Shown: positions 1-8,601 of the stretch, in pieces
Numbering within the stretch: the stretch's first letter is position 1
Layout: the number at the start of each line of letters is the position of its first letter
Origin: Mastigamoeba balamuthi
Taxonomy: Eukaryota; Evosea; Mastigamoebida; Mastigamoebidae
Direction of reading: 5' to 3'
DNA: 28,213 nucleotides
Assembly (NCBI GenBank): GCA_902651635.1
Contig: CACRSC010000002.1
Location: 695,741 to 723,953 of the forward strand
Made by a program: the position numbers and the translations under genes
Notes under the pieces: generated by a model
Seen by the model: only the letters and a program-made list of their open reading frames with translations
What the model was told of the DNA's origin: nothing
Databases searched by the model: none

Positions 1-81
1 GGGGGGGGGGGTTATGGTGGGTGGTGTGTTTGGGGAGGGCATGCGTGTTGTGAGGCCTGGGCACTAATATCTCTCGGGAGG

Positions 82-302
82 GACCCAACAATTGAACCGG
101 TTCGATGAAAAAATGTCTGTCGGCAATAGCTCAGAGGAGTATGCACGCGCACGAGGTCAATTTGTCATTGTAACGTGGACCAGTGTTTGATGGAGGCTGA
201 TGACTCGTTGCTGCTCGTCGAATTATGGCTCACCCTAAAAGTATGCTAGCACGCACTCCAGTACAGGCAAATTCAGTCCCTATGTGTGCAGACTGGACTG
301 GA
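82..302. repeat. 3' flank repeat of BTB copy 1
   Basis: This non-coding stretch beyond the stop of BTB copy 1 matches the flanks at 2109-2413 and 3543-3766. Shared landmarks are a CAATTG followed by GAAACGGTTCGA-like sequence, then CTGTCGGCAATA, an ACGAGG block and a short T-rich stretch before the stop. The similarity shows that the duplication unit contained gene plus intergenic DNA. Bases 1-81 start with a poly-G run and hold nothing recognisable. Confidence 0.7.
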
Positions 303-1367
303 CTAGGTGCTGCTGGTGACCAGTAGCTCCCTGCAGGCATCGCTGCCCAGGGCCTCGAGGACCCTGGGCACCCTGAGGACGTGCCTGTGGCAGGCGACCC
401 ACTGGACGCAGGCGTCATGCAGGGAGCCCATGCGGCAGCTGTCCGCTAGCACCAGCACGTTGGCCAGCCGGTCGGCGCTGATGCGCTGGGCCATGCGGGC
501 GGCACACAGGTCGCGGAGCATGGTGACATCGAGGCAGTTGGCCAGCACGGCCAGCTGCATGTACAGGTCCATGGGAGCCCCAGAGATGTCACTGGCACTG
601 GCGCCCGTGTAGAGGAACTCGAGCAGCATGCTCATAAGGCCTTCGTCCACGTCCTCGAGCCGCACCTCCCCCGCCCTGTGCTCCGCGAACACGGCCCCGC
701 AGCCGTTGCCCCACAGCGCCGCCCACAGCACCGGCGAGTGCGCAGCCACCACAGTCCTGTGCACTGGGAACCGCCTCTGCGACTGCTCCACCACGACAAC
801 CACGTCGGAGCCCTGGCCGCTGGCCAGCAGCTGCGCCATGTCCGCGGTGAAGGCACCTGCTGTTGCTTCTGGAGCAGCTTGGTAGCAGCAGGACAGGTCC
901 GCACACACGATGGCCTCTGTGCGGATGACGAGCGTGTCATCGACGATGCTCTTCGCGAGCGTGTTGTAATCGAGAGAGAGGGAGACCTTCGTGTCTTTGT
1001 GGCCCATGGCCCAGTTCTCCTGGGACAACTCATGTAGCACGTGTCCTCCAGAAGAAAGCGTGATGGATAGGCGGCGGACGCCGATGTCGTGGGGGTTCTC
1101 CTCCTTGTTGTTTGCGATGTGGCCCCTGCCGATGCACGCGAGATAGAGGTGGAACATATTGCGGGAGACGAACGCCATGTAGCGCCAGCTGCAGCCTGCC
1201 AGCTGGAAGCCCACGTGCCCCTGGGGCGGCAGATGGACACCGCATCTGAGCCAGATCGGCATGGTGAAGAAGTGCTCGACGACCATCTCGTGCGCCTCGT
1301 GCACTGACTCGCAGCTGTGGCACGAATGCACAGTGGGGCAGCCCGAAGAAGCAGGCGTGGAGCTCAT
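303..1367 (-). CDS. MATH-BTB-BACK protein, copy 1 (intact)
   Basis: An intronless 354-residue reading frame with SPOP-like order. Residues about 20-160 resemble a MATH domain: a GCSWRY block matches the usual GGxxWRL strand and DDTLVIRTE matches the closing strand. A BTB/POZ domain follows at about 180-270 (SGQGSDV, FPVHRTVVAAHSPV, LLEFLYTG), then a BACK-like helical tail (ADSCRMGSLHDACVQW). Proteins of this order are usually substrate adaptors of cullin-3 ubiquitin ligases: MATH binds substrate and BTB binds the cullin and dimerises. That role is inferred from the family. The ATG at 1367 aligns with the second ATG of copy 2. A CAATTGTACTG element lies 50 nt upstream. It is the leftmost member of a tandem array, closest to copies 2 and 3. 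Confidence 0.88.
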   Translation of the reverse strand: MSSTPASSGCPTVHSCHSCESVHEAHEMVVEHFFTMPIWLRCGVHLPPQGHVGFQLAGCSWRYMAFVSRNMFHLYLACIGRGHIANNKEENPHDIGVRRLSITLSSGGHVLHELSQENWAMGHKDTKVSLSLDYNTLAKSIVDDTLVIRTEAIVCADLSCCYQAAPEATAGAFTADMAQLLASGQGSDVVVVVEQSQRRFPVHRTVVAAHSPVLWAALWGNGCGAVFAEHRAGEVRLEDVDEGLMSMLLEFLYTGASASDISGAPMDLYMQLAVLANCLDVTMLRDLCAARMAQRISADRLANVLVLADSCRMGSLHDACVQWVACHRHVLRVPRVLEALGSDACRELLVTSST

Positions 1368-1416
1368 GGATGCCGAGTAGTGAGTCTATGGGAGTGAAGA
1401 ACAGATATCTTTGAAG

Positions 1417-1427
1417 CAGTACAATTG
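1417..1427 (-). promoter_or_regulatory. CAATTGTACTG element upstream of BTB copy 1
   Basis: On the minus strand this reads CAATTGTACTG, 50 nt before the ATG at 1367. The same element, or close variants, sits before BTB copies 2, 3 and 5, the coiled-coil gene and (as AATTGTATTA) the RCC1 gene. It is a candidate core promoter or initiator element. The role is inferred from position only. Confidence 0.5.
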
Positions 1428-2108
1428 GGTCTCACGAGTGTACACAATATCTTTCGCTGAAATTGGATTAATATGGAGTAGCTCCCAGAGTACTCAGATG
1501 TGTAGAAGGGCTTCTGATTGATGATTGGCATTTCCTAAGCACGAATGTGCCCTTTGAAACCAGTTCTTTCCCCCATATCCACCCCAAAAATACCAAAAAA
1601 AGCTTGAATCAGTGTTGCAAAGTGGAAAGTGGCATTAGCGGAAATATGGGGAAATGTAGAAGTGGAACAAAGTGAAAGCCAGAGCATTCCTCACTTACAC
1701 GTTTTAAATGTGAAAATATGTGGAAATATTGAAGGCAAGTGGAAGAGGATAGTAGGATGCCACGGTTCTGGCACTCAATGGAAGGGGGGTAGCTCCGGAT
1801 GTGCCCGATGCTCTTCGTGCTTTGGGGCCATTGACATGGGGCACGTGGAGCTGCACTCTTGTGTGATGCTCATCACTCACCCCAGCACATCACCACGTGC
1901 AGGAGAGGGTGCCGGATGAGGCACACACAAACTCAAAATAGTACTGCAACACTGGCTCGAATGGTCCCTTTTACTCCTCCAGCTGGGCTCAGGGACCGCA
2001 CTCAAAGTCACACCTCCTAAGATGCACAAAAGCAACGGACCGAAAGAAGCCCAGCTACATGCCCACTTGGCTAAGCTATTGTGTACATAATGAAATCTGT
2101 ATGTGAAA
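1428..2108. other. Non-coding stretch between BTB copies 1 and 2
   Basis: About 680 bases that are clearly richer in A and T than the surrounding genes. I see no open frame with coding character, no tRNA and no mobile element. It has no counterpart in the shorter gap between copies 2 and 3, so it is either an insertion specific to this interval or sequence lost elsewhere. Confidence 0.6.
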
Positions 2109-2413
2109 GACCCAACAATTGAAACGGTTCGATGGCAAAGATCGACGGCTGTAAAGAGAGCGTAGCTTTCGAGCTAGCAGAGCAAGGGGTTTTGCCCTTC
2201 GTTCCACGCCTTTGGTCATCTGTCGGCAATATCTCTGAGTATGCACGCACGAGGGCAATTTAGCAGTGCAAAGCGGAACAGTGCATTGTACGGAGCTTGA
2301 CGTCTGTTGCTGCTGGACTCAAATGGCGGCTCTCACGATATGTATGCCACCAAGCGTGTTCCAGGCCTCCCAGTGCGGCAAATGCTCGTCCGATGCGTGC
2401 AGCCGCGACTGGA
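2109..2413. repeat. 3' flank repeat of BTB copy 2
   Basis: Second instance of the duplicated 3' flank, matching 82-302 and 3543-3766. It carries roughly 80 extra bases (about 2130-2220) between the CAATTG block and the CTGTCGGCAATA block. Confidence 0.7.
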
Positions 2414-3489
2414 CTAGGTGCTGCTCGAGACCAGGACAGGCGTCGCTGCCCAGGGCCTCGAGGACCCCGGGCATCCTGAGGACGTGCCTGTGGCAGGCGA
2501 CCCACTGGACGCAGGCGTCGCGCAGGGAGCCCATGCGGCAGCTGTCCGCCAGCACCAGCACGTCGGCCAGCCGCTCGGCGCTGATGCGCTGGGCCACGCG
2601 GGTGGCCCAGAGGTCGCGGAGCATGGCGACGTCGAGGCGGTCAGCCAACATGGCCAGCTGCATGTACAGGTCCACGGGAGCCCCGGGGACGTCGCTGGCG
2701 CTGGCGCCCGTGTAGAGGAACTCGATCAGCACGCCCACCAGCCCCTCGTCCACGTCCTCGAGCCGCACCTCCCCCGCCCTCTGCTCCGCGAACACGGCCC
2801 CGCAGCCGTTGCCCCACAGCGCCGCCCGCAGGACCGGCGAGTGCGCAGCCACCACAGCCCTGTGCACTGGGAACCGCCTCTGCGACTGCCCCGCCACGAT
2901 GACGGCGTCGGAGCCCTGGCCGCTGGCCAGCAGTTGCGCCATGCCCTGAGGGAAGGCGCCTGCATTGGCCTCTGGAGCAGCTGCAGGCCGAGTGGGGACG
3001 CAGCGAGACGGGTCCGCGCACACGATGGCCTCTGTGCGGATGACGAGCGTGTCGTCGACGATGCTCTGCACGAACCTATCATTCGCAAGAGAGAAGGACA
3101 CCCTTCGTGCCGTTGGGGCCCATAGGCACGCTCTCCTGGGAGTGTTCTTGCAGCACGTGCCCTCCGGAAGAGACCGTGATGGTCACGCGGCGGACGCCTA
3201 CGTCGCGGGGGCATTCCTCCGGATTCCTTGCGAGGCGGCCCCTGCCGATACACGCTCGAGAGAGGCTGAAGTTCGTGTTGGAGACACAGGCCCTATAACG
3301 CCAGCTGCAGCCGGCCAGCGGGAAGCCCTCGTGTACCTTGGGCGGAAGCTCTACGCCGAACCTGATCCAGGTCGGCAGGGTGAAGAAGTGCTCGACGACC
3401 AGCTCGTGCGCCTCGTGAACCGACTCGCAGCTAAGACGCAAATGCCCAGTGGGGCAGCCGGAAGCAGCCGAAGAGCTCATGGATGCCAT
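2414..3489 (-). pseudogene. MATH-BTB-BACK copy 2, two frameshifts
   Basis: The paralogue of copies 1 and 3 is broken twice. The first frame (ATG at 3489 or, aligned with copy 1, 3480) covers the MATH region and stops at 3079. The BTB-BACK part continues in another frame from about 3101. Relative to copy 1 one extra G in the AAGGG run near 3105 causes this shift. Near the end, 8 bases (GCTCCCTG on the plus strand) present in copies 1, 3 and the 5.6 kb fragment are missing between 2436 and 2437, so the usual LLV..SST tail is replaced by an unrelated read-through ending at 2319. The ancestral stop lies at 2414-2416. Codon choice inside the domains is still normal, so inactivation is recent, or one of the shifts is a sequencing error. 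Without the shifts it would be a normal MATH-BTB protein. Confidence 0.75.
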
Positions 3490-3539
3490 TCCTCGAGTGT
3501 TCGAGCGTTTTGAGTGTGTCGAGGAGATTTTCTTCGAGT

Positions 3540-3550
3540 CAGTACAATTG
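3540..3550 (-). promoter_or_regulatory. CAATTGTACTG element upstream of BTB copy 2
   Basis: Identical 11-base element on the minus strand, 51 nt before the ATG at 3489 and 60 nt before the aligned ATG at 3480. It overlaps the edge of the duplicated 3' flank of copy 3, so the unit boundary falls inside a promoter. Confidence 0.5.
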
Positions 3551-3766
3551 AAACGGTTCGACGGCAGACTGTTTGTCGGTCAGTAAAGCGTGTGTACGAG
3601 GGTCATTTGGCAGTGCAACGCGGATCGATGCATTGTGTGGGGTCGGTGGCTCGTACTGCTCATCTCAGAGCGTCTCTCCAGAAGAAGTAGGCCACAGCAC
3701 GCGCGTTCCAGGCCTCCAGTGAAAGCAAATGCCGTCCGATGCGTGCAGCCGCGACTGGACTAAGGA
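3543..3766. repeat. 3' flank repeat of BTB copy 3
   Basis: Third instance of the flank seen at 82-302 and 2109-2413. Here it also serves as the 5' region of copy 2, which places copies 2 and 3 head to tail with only about 280 bases between them. Confidence 0.7.
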
Positions 3767-4861
3767 CTAGGTGCTGCTGGTGACCAGTAGCTCCCTGCAG
3801 GCGTCGCTGCCCAGGGCCTCGAGGACCCCGGGCACCCTGAGGACGTGCCTGTGGCAGGCGACCCACTGCACACAAGCGTCGCGCAGGGAGCCCATGCGGC
3901 AGCTGTCCGCCAGCGCCAGCACGTCGGCCAGCCGCTCGGCGCTGATGCGCTGGGCCACGCGGGCGGCGCACAGGTCGCGGAGCATGGCGACGTCGAGGCG
4001 GTCGGCCAGCACGGCCAGCTGCATGTACAGGTCCACGGGAGCCCCGGGGACGTCGCTGGCGCTGGCGCCCGTGTAGAGGAACTCGAGCAGCACGCCCACC
4101 AGCCCCTCGTCCACGTCCTCGAGCCGCACCTCTCCCGCCCTCTGCTCCGCGAACACGGCCCCGCTGCCGTTGCCCCACAGCGCCGCCCGCAGCACCGGCG
4201 AGTGCGCAGCCACCACAGCCCTGTGCACTGGGAACCGCCTCTGCGACTGCCCCGCCACGATGACGGCGTCGGAGCCCTGGCCGCTGGCCAGCAGCTGCGC
4301 CATGCCCTGCGCGAAGAGCGAGGACGACGTGGTCTCTGGAGCAGCTGTGGGCCGCGTGTAGCTGTAGTAGGGCGGATCGACGCACACGACGACCTCTGTG
4401 CGCAGGAGCAGCGTGTCGTCCACAATCGCGCCCCAGAAGTCCTGCGCGCCGTCCGTGGGCTGCCCCACACCGGTGGAGAACTCGAGTTGTGGGCCCCCTA
4501 GCACGACGTCCTCCTTTGACCTCTCGTGCAGCACGCGGCCCCCGGAGGAGAGCGTGACCGTAACGCGGCGGAAGCCGATGGAGGGCTGGTAGCTCTCGGG
4601 GAACGTGAGCAGAGGGCCGTGGCCGAGGCACCTCAGGATCAGACGCAGGTACGTGCCCGGGTTGCCGTACAGGGTGTAGCGCCAGCTGCAGCCGGCCAGC
4701 TGGATGCCCGGGTGGCCGCGGGGAGGCAGCACGGCGCCGTCGCCGGTCCAGTACGGCAGCGCAGAGAAGCGCGTGATGAGCAGCTCGTGCGCCTCGTGCA
4801 CGTACTCGCAGTTGTGGCACGAGCGGACAGTGAGGCAGTCAGAGGCAGGCCAGGAGGTCAT
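3767..4861 (-). CDS. MATH-BTB-BACK protein, copy 3 (intact)
   Basis: Intronless, 364 residues from the ATG at 4861. I chose this start because it aligns with copies 1 and 2 (M-[ST]-S-x-P/A-x-S). An in-frame ATG at 4921 would add 20 unconserved residues. The MATH region (GCSWRYTLY, FRRVTVTLSSGG, DDTLLLRTE) has diverged clearly from copy 1 and contains a longer insert before the last strand. BTB and BACK are nearly identical to the other copies (FPVHRAVVAAHSPVL, LLEFLYTGAS, ADSCRMGSLRDACVQW). The pattern fits a constant cullin-binding half and a variable substrate-binding half, as expected for a diversifying adaptor family. A CAATTGATATTC element lies about 92 nt upstream. Confidence 0.88.
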   Translation of the reverse strand: MTSWPASDCLTVRSCHNCEYVHEAHELLITRFSALPYWTGDGAVLPPRGHPGIQLAGCSWRYTLYGNPGTYLRLILRCLGHGPLLTFPESYQPSIGFRRVTVTLSSGGRVLHERSKEDVVLGGPQLEFSTGVGQPTDGAQDFWGAIVDDTLLLRTEVVVCVDPPYYSYTRPTAAPETTSSSLFAQGMAQLLASGQGSDAVIVAGQSQRRFPVHRAVVAAHSPVLRAALWGNGSGAVFAEQRAGEVRLEDVDEGLVGVLLEFLYTGASASDVPGAPVDLYMQLAVLADRLDVAMLRDLCAARVAQRISAERLADVLALADSCRMGSLRDACVQWVACHRHVLRVPGVLEALGSDACRELLVTSST

Positions 4862-4952
4862 TGGGCGGCTTGGGGGAAGACAGCCAGGCAGAGAGGGTCC
4901 TGCGGGGTGATGAATGCACAACTTTCTGAGGAATACTGATATCGTTCGGAGA

Positions 4953-4964
4953 GAATATCAATTG
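4953..4964 (-). promoter_or_regulatory. CAATTG element upstream of BTB copy 3
   Basis: Reads CAATTGATATTC on the minus strand, 92 nt before the ATG at 4861. It shares the CAATTG core with the other BTB promoters but not the following GTACTG/GTATTG half. Confidence 0.35.
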
Positions 4965-5408
4965 TTTCCGTGGTGTCCAGGAGGTTCGGGTGAGGGTTTC
5001 TCACCTTGTCTGCTAGCTCAGTGGCGGACGTCCAGCAAGTGCATCATCCAGGGCAGAGGGCTGTGAGATGACTCATTTGCTGTGCTTGTTGACCAGTTCG
5101 TTATACGATTTGTGCTTCACGGAACTGTTGCTGACAGAGCTGACGATCGATGCCCCGCGTCAGACCTGTGCAGCCACAGAGGAATACATCCCATTCCCCC
5201 AAAGGTGCACGCCACACAGAGTCCAAGGTGGGTGGTGTACCCTGTGCATCCCTCATTCCGTTCCCTGTCTGCCACCAACGACCGCGCACTTTTCGCTGCT
5301 GCCCTCCCTTGCCAAGGGGTGGCCGCGGCTGTGTGCAACGTACGCAGGACAGCAGCCACGCTTTCTTGGGCCCGACCTCCGCACCGCACGGGGCGCCCTG
5401 GGGTTCGA
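4965..5408. other. Intergenic, nothing recognised
   Basis: Short overlapping frames occur on both strands, but none has domain content or a convincing splice pattern. It separates the promoter side of BTB copy 3 from the reversed BTB tail fragment. Confidence 0.5.
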
Positions 5409-5600
5409 GGAGCGCAAGGACAAGGCGGGGTTTGCCCCCGCCTTGGTGCTGGCACTGGAGGACAGCTGCCGCATGGGCTCCCTGCGCGACGCCTGCGTCC
5501 AGTGGGTCTCCTACCATAGGAGCGTCCTCGCGAGGCCGGAGACCTCGAGGCCCTGGGCAGCGACGCCTTCAGGGAGCTCCTGGTCTCGAGCAGCACCTAG
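5409..5600 (+). pseudogene. BTB-BACK tail fragment (reversed)
   Basis: The plus strand carries only the last part of the MATH-BTB gene. From about 5440 it reads LVLALEDSCRMGSLRDACVQW, as in the BACK region, and it ends at the family stop (TAG 5598-5600) after an SST-like tail. One base is missing between the GTCCTC and CTCGAG landmarks (14 bases where copy 3 has 15), so the last 20 residues are out of frame. The upstream MATH, BTB and first BACK helices are absent. It is on the opposite strand to copies 1-3. It is too short to be functional and is a relic of rearrangement. Confidence 0.72.
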
Positions 5601-5841
5601 ACCAGTCTGCGCGCATCTGCTGCGGCCACTGCGTGCACTTACGAGGCGTTTGATGCACCGGCAGCACACTTGCCTCGGATAGAGAAACTACCGCCTTCAT
5701 CGCAGCATTCACGTTCTGCCCGCGGCTACGTAAGTCCAATACAATGTGCTGATCCGCATTGCCCTGCCCCCTGAGAGCGGATCACAGCAGCAAATGCACA
5801 CAGAATTTCAAACTCCAGTTGGACATCAGCCAGCAGTGCTG
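5601..5841. other. Intergenic, nothing recognised
   Basis: A short gap between the BTB tail fragment and the end of the membrane-protein exon. It contains ATTGTATTGG on the minus strand (about 5733), resembling the promoter element, but no minus-strand start follows at a suitable distance. Confidence 0.4.
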
Positions 5842-6398
5842 CTATGCGAGAGGTGCTGCGGTGCCAGAGTGGATGCAAAACCAAGTCAGAGGGCGGCGGT
5901 GGCTACGGCGCTGTCGGATACGGCGGCGGGGCAGCTGCAGGGGCGCTGCCCAACTCGCACGCCGGCATTGCGCTGTACAGCGGGGGGGCAGAGGCTCTGC
6001 AAGTGCAGACGGCGCTGCGCAGAACGCCGGGGCTGGCGGGTTCGAGCCAGTGCAGGAGAACCACAGCGGCGTGGCAGGGGCAGTGGCAGGAGGAGCAGGA
6101 GGCTCGAGCAGGGCGGCAGCGCTGGGGAGCTGGTGGGGTCCGTAGAGGCGCCTGAGGAAGAGAGCAAAGGTCGAGGAGACGAGCACCGCGGCCACGAACA
6201 GGATGGTGAACGCAACGCCCAGCCTGGCGAGCCGGTCGTGGCGGCGGCTGTGCTCGGCCGTGTCGCGCTTGACGCTGCTGAGCAAGTCCTCCAACTCGAT
6301 GTCGCGCTGGCGCCTGAGGGCTGAGCTGGCCAGAGAGTACGCCATCACCGCGACCACAGCGCACGCCACGCTGGCCACGACTACGAGCCCAGTGACAA
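5842..6398 (-). CDS. 3' exon of a protein with two membrane helices
   Basis: The frame opens after a CCACAG acceptor at 6399-6404 (phase 1) and stops at 5842, giving about 185 residues. It contains a hydrophobic helix (VTGLVVVASVACAVVAVMA), a charged 35-residue link rich in R, E and D (LRRQRDIELEDLL...), and a second helix (GVAFTILFVAAVLVSSTFA). A proline/alanine-rich tail follows. A short intron in the tail (GTTCTG to TTGCAG, about 5999-6030) would switch to an end reading PPPYPTAP; I cannot decide between the two. The first helix begins at the acceptor, so at least one upstream exon exists. A pyrimidine-rich tract on the coding strand (6480-6640) looks like a long intron, but I could not place the 5' exons. 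No family recognised. Confidence 0.5.
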
Positions 6399-6404
6399 CT
6401 GTGG

Positions 6405-7106
6405 GTCAGCTCCAGCGCAGGGGGCGGGGGAGCACAGGCGAGGCTCACCGAGCAGAGCACAGACGGCTCCAATGAGGCAGGCAGTGCGAGACAGAGCACA
6501 ATGACACAGAGACAGAGAGAACGAGAGACACAGGGGCAAGCAGGAAGACAGAAGGAGCCAGAGATCAAGAGCAACACAGAAGCAGACAGCGAGAGACACA
6601 GAAGAAGACAGAAGAGAGGGATAAAGAGAGACGCGGGGTGGGAGACGTCAGTCCCTTGGCAGCCCCGTCCCGTACTCTGCGACAACGATGCTGCACGGCG
6701 CAGTGTCCCACTACGTGTGCTGGGAAACCCAGAAGCGGTACTTGCGCAGCGTGGGTCGTGCAGGCGCCCGCCGCAGTGGACCCCCGCAAGCAGTGCAGCG
6801 CAGCGCCGACGCCCCGCTGCTGCACGAGCCCCACAATGGGTCCTGTGCGCCATTGTGGCCGTCGCCCAATGGTTACAAGTGCGCCGAGCCTGGCCTGCAC
6901 TGCCTGCCACGTCTGCGAGTGTCGGCGACCCCGGGGCACAGCCGACGTACCTGAGCGTGCAGGCTGGTCCCTCCCTTCCTCAACGCCCTCTGTGTTGTCC
7001 TCAGAACTGCGCCCCCAGTGCACCGCCATCATGCAGCCCGCTATTCCAGAGCGGGTGTTGCGATACGAGGAGGCGCTGATCGGGCAGCTGCAGCACGGCT
7101 CGAGCG
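6405..7106. other. Unresolved: long intron and possible exons
   Basis: Bases 6480-6640 are a purine tract on the plus strand, a CT-rich tract on the minus strand, like the long first intron of the RapGAP gene. From about 6680 both strands show open, GC3-rich frames with many cysteines. Examples are a plus-strand YVCWETQKRY segment and a minus-strand candidate donor GTACGG near 6675. I cannot tell which strand is coding, so no gene is called. Confidence 0.3.
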
Positions 7107-7457
7107 ATGTGCTGCGAGGCACAGCTGACGGCGCTCGACCACGACATAGTGCTGCACATGCTGTGCATCCGCCCATCCACGACCCCAACTCCTCGTGCAC
7201 TTTGTCTACCCGCGACAGACGATGCGGGCATGAACCCCCACGCGAGGCTCTGCGCCTGCATGGCCCTGCAGCCTGCTCCCACCCACGAGATCATGTGGGA
7301 GTGCCTGCAGCCCGTCTGCAGGCGCTGTGCCACGGAGCTGCAGGCTCAGGCACAGGTGCTGCTGGCCGAGTTCAGAGCAAGCCAACTATTCAGAGCGTTG
7401 CCTCCAAACACTGTTCCCTTTTTTGAGGTTCCCTCGAGACCACTGCGGCCAGTCTGA
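7107..7457 (+). CDS. Possible exon, cysteine-rich (uncertain)
   Basis: An open frame with strong G/C third positions reads ALDHDIVLHMLC, then LCACMAL, then PTHEIMWECLQPVCRRC and a Q/A-rich helix. The C-x-C and C-x4-C-x2-C spacing could bind a metal. Just upstream a different frame (QPAIPERVLRYEEALIGQLQ) also looks coding, which suggests a spliced gene with an acceptor at GGCACAG near 7125, but no donor could be fixed. The frame ends at 7455-7457, tail to tail with the coiled-coil gene. The opposite strand is also open here. I do not recognise a family; it may be a real gene, a relic or a shadow. Confidence 0.3.
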   Translation: MCCEAQLTALDHDIVLHMLCIRPSTTPTPRALCLPATDDAGMNPHARLCACMALQPAPTHEIMWECLQPVCRRCATELQAQAQVLLAEFRASQLFRALPPNTVPFFEVPSRPLRPV

Positions 7458-7458
7458 G

Positions 7459-7911
7459 TCAGTTGGGCGCTGCGGGATCACGGAGGCCGGGCTTCTTCTT
7501 GAAAGGCCGGCTGACGACAGGAACTCCAGGGTAGTGCTCCCTTGCTAGGCGATGGAGCTCTTCGAGTCGCCCGGGCCCGACCTGCCGGGAGCGCCGATTC
7601 GTAAAAACGGGATACCGAAGGGGGCGATGGGCCAACCGGGCCGCATAGAGCTTGTGGTAGGCCTCCTGCAGGTCGGCCTTCCTCTTTGCCCTGCTCTTCT
7701 CGAGCTCCTGGCGGCTCTTCTCCATCTCAGCGATCTGTCCGTCAATGTCCTCATCGATTTTCCTCAGCTGCATCTGCAGCTCCAGGTCCCTGGCCGCGGT
7801 GGGGCTCAGCGGGCTGTCGGGCGAGTCGGTCGAGGAGCTGTGCGGGGCCGGGTCGTCGACGCTGGCCGGCGGCTCCCTCTCCTCCACGACGTTGCCCGCG
7901 GACGTCTGCAT
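7459..7911 (-). CDS. Small coiled-coil protein
   Basis: An intronless frame of 150 residues. Residues 1-40 are acidic, serine/proline-rich and probably disordered. Residues about 42-95 form a strongly charged heptad-like helix (LELQMQLRKIDEDIDG, IAEMEKSRQELEKSRAKRK), a clear coiled coil. The tail is basic (FTNRRSRQVG, SRPFKKKPG). There is no signal peptide or membrane helix. The ATG at 7911 follows a TATAAAA box by only 14 nt, and a CAATTG element lies 50 nt upstream. If the TATA box sets the transcription start, the message could begin near or inside this start and the true first codon could be the internal Met about 47 residues in. No family recognised; an oligomerising or nucleic-acid-binding role is only a guess from composition. 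Confidence 0.6.
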   Translation of the reverse strand: MQTSAGNVVEEREPPASVDDPAPHSSSTDSPDSPLSPTAARDLELQMQLRKIDEDIDGQIAEMEKSRQELEKSRAKRKADLQEAYHKLYAARLAHRPLRYPVFTNRRSRQVGPGRLEELHRLAREHYPGVPVVSRPFKKKPGLRDPAAPN

Positions 7912-7924
7912 CAGGCACGACGGG

Positions 7925-7934
7925 TTTTATAAAT
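7925..7934 (-). promoter_or_regulatory. TATA-like box before the coiled-coil gene
   Basis: On the minus strand it reads CATTTATAAA, continuing AAC. It is 14 nt from the ATG at 7911, unusually close for a TATA box. Confidence 0.4.
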
Positions 7935-7960
7935 GAGGATGAAAGATCCGACATCTCCAC

Positions 7961-7972
7961 CGAAATCAATTG
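7961..7972 (-). promoter_or_regulatory. CAATTG element upstream of the coiled-coil gene
   Basis: Reads CAATTGATTTCG on the minus strand, 50 nt before the ATG at 7911, the same distance as in BTB copy 1. It resembles the CAATTGATATTC of BTB copy 3. Confidence 0.4.
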
Positions 7973-8027
7973 CGAGAATCGGTGAAATATCCACCCTTCT
8001 CTGGTCGATCGAATGTGTGCTGTACCC

Positions 8028-8601
8028 ACGGGCACGTGCTGCACGTGCTGTCCCAGGAGAACTTGGCCATGGGCACAAAACCCACGAGCGTCTCTCTCTC
8101 TCTCTCTCTCTCGCTCTCTCTCTCTCTCGACAAGCTCGCGCACAGCACCGTCACTCGTCATCTGCACTGAGGCGATCGTGTGTGCAGCTCCGTCCAGCTG
8201 TGATCCACTCAGTCTGCAGCTGCTCCAGAGACAGGGCGCAACTGCTGGCCAGCGGCCAGGGCTCCGACGCCGTCATCGTGGCGGGGCAGTCGCAGAGGCG
8301 GTTCCCAGCGCACAGGGCTGTGATGGCTGCGCACTCGCCGGTCCTGCGGGTGGCGCTGTGGGGCAACGGCAGCGGGGCCGTGTTCGCGGAGCAGAGGGCA
8401 GGGGAGGTGCGGCTCGAGGACGTGGACGAAGGCCTTATGAGCGTGCTGCTCGAGTTCCTCTACACGGGCGCCAGCGCCAGCGACGTCCCCGGGGCTCCCG
8501 TGGACCTGTACATGCAGCTGGCCGTGCTGGCCGACCGCCTCACGTCGCCATGCTCCGCAGCCTCTGCGCAGCCCGCGTGGCCCAGCGCATCAGCGCTCGT
8601 C
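8028..8601 (+). pseudogene. MATH-BTB copy 4, truncated and frameshifted (reversed)
   Basis: The plus strand retains the end of MATH (GHVLHVLSQENLAMG), a degraded linker, the BTB domain (ASGQGSDAVIVAGQ, LLEFLYTGASAS) and the start of BACK (LYMQLAVLADRL). The linker has lost frame: the serine/leucine codons of the intact copies have become a CT microsatellite (8091-8128), after which a stop appears. A base is missing in CGCCTCACGTCGCC where copies have CTCGACGTC. Homology stops at about 8601, just after QRISA, and the MATH start is absent. It lies on the strand opposite to copies 1-3. It is not functional as a full adaptor. Confidence 0.78.
8091..8128. repeat. CT microsatellite inside BTB copy 4
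   Basis: About 19 TC dinucleotides with one TCGC interruption. The intact copies have a short serine/leucine stretch (for example CTCCCTCTCTCTCG) at the same place, so the repeat grew from coding sequence by slippage. Confidence 0.9.
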
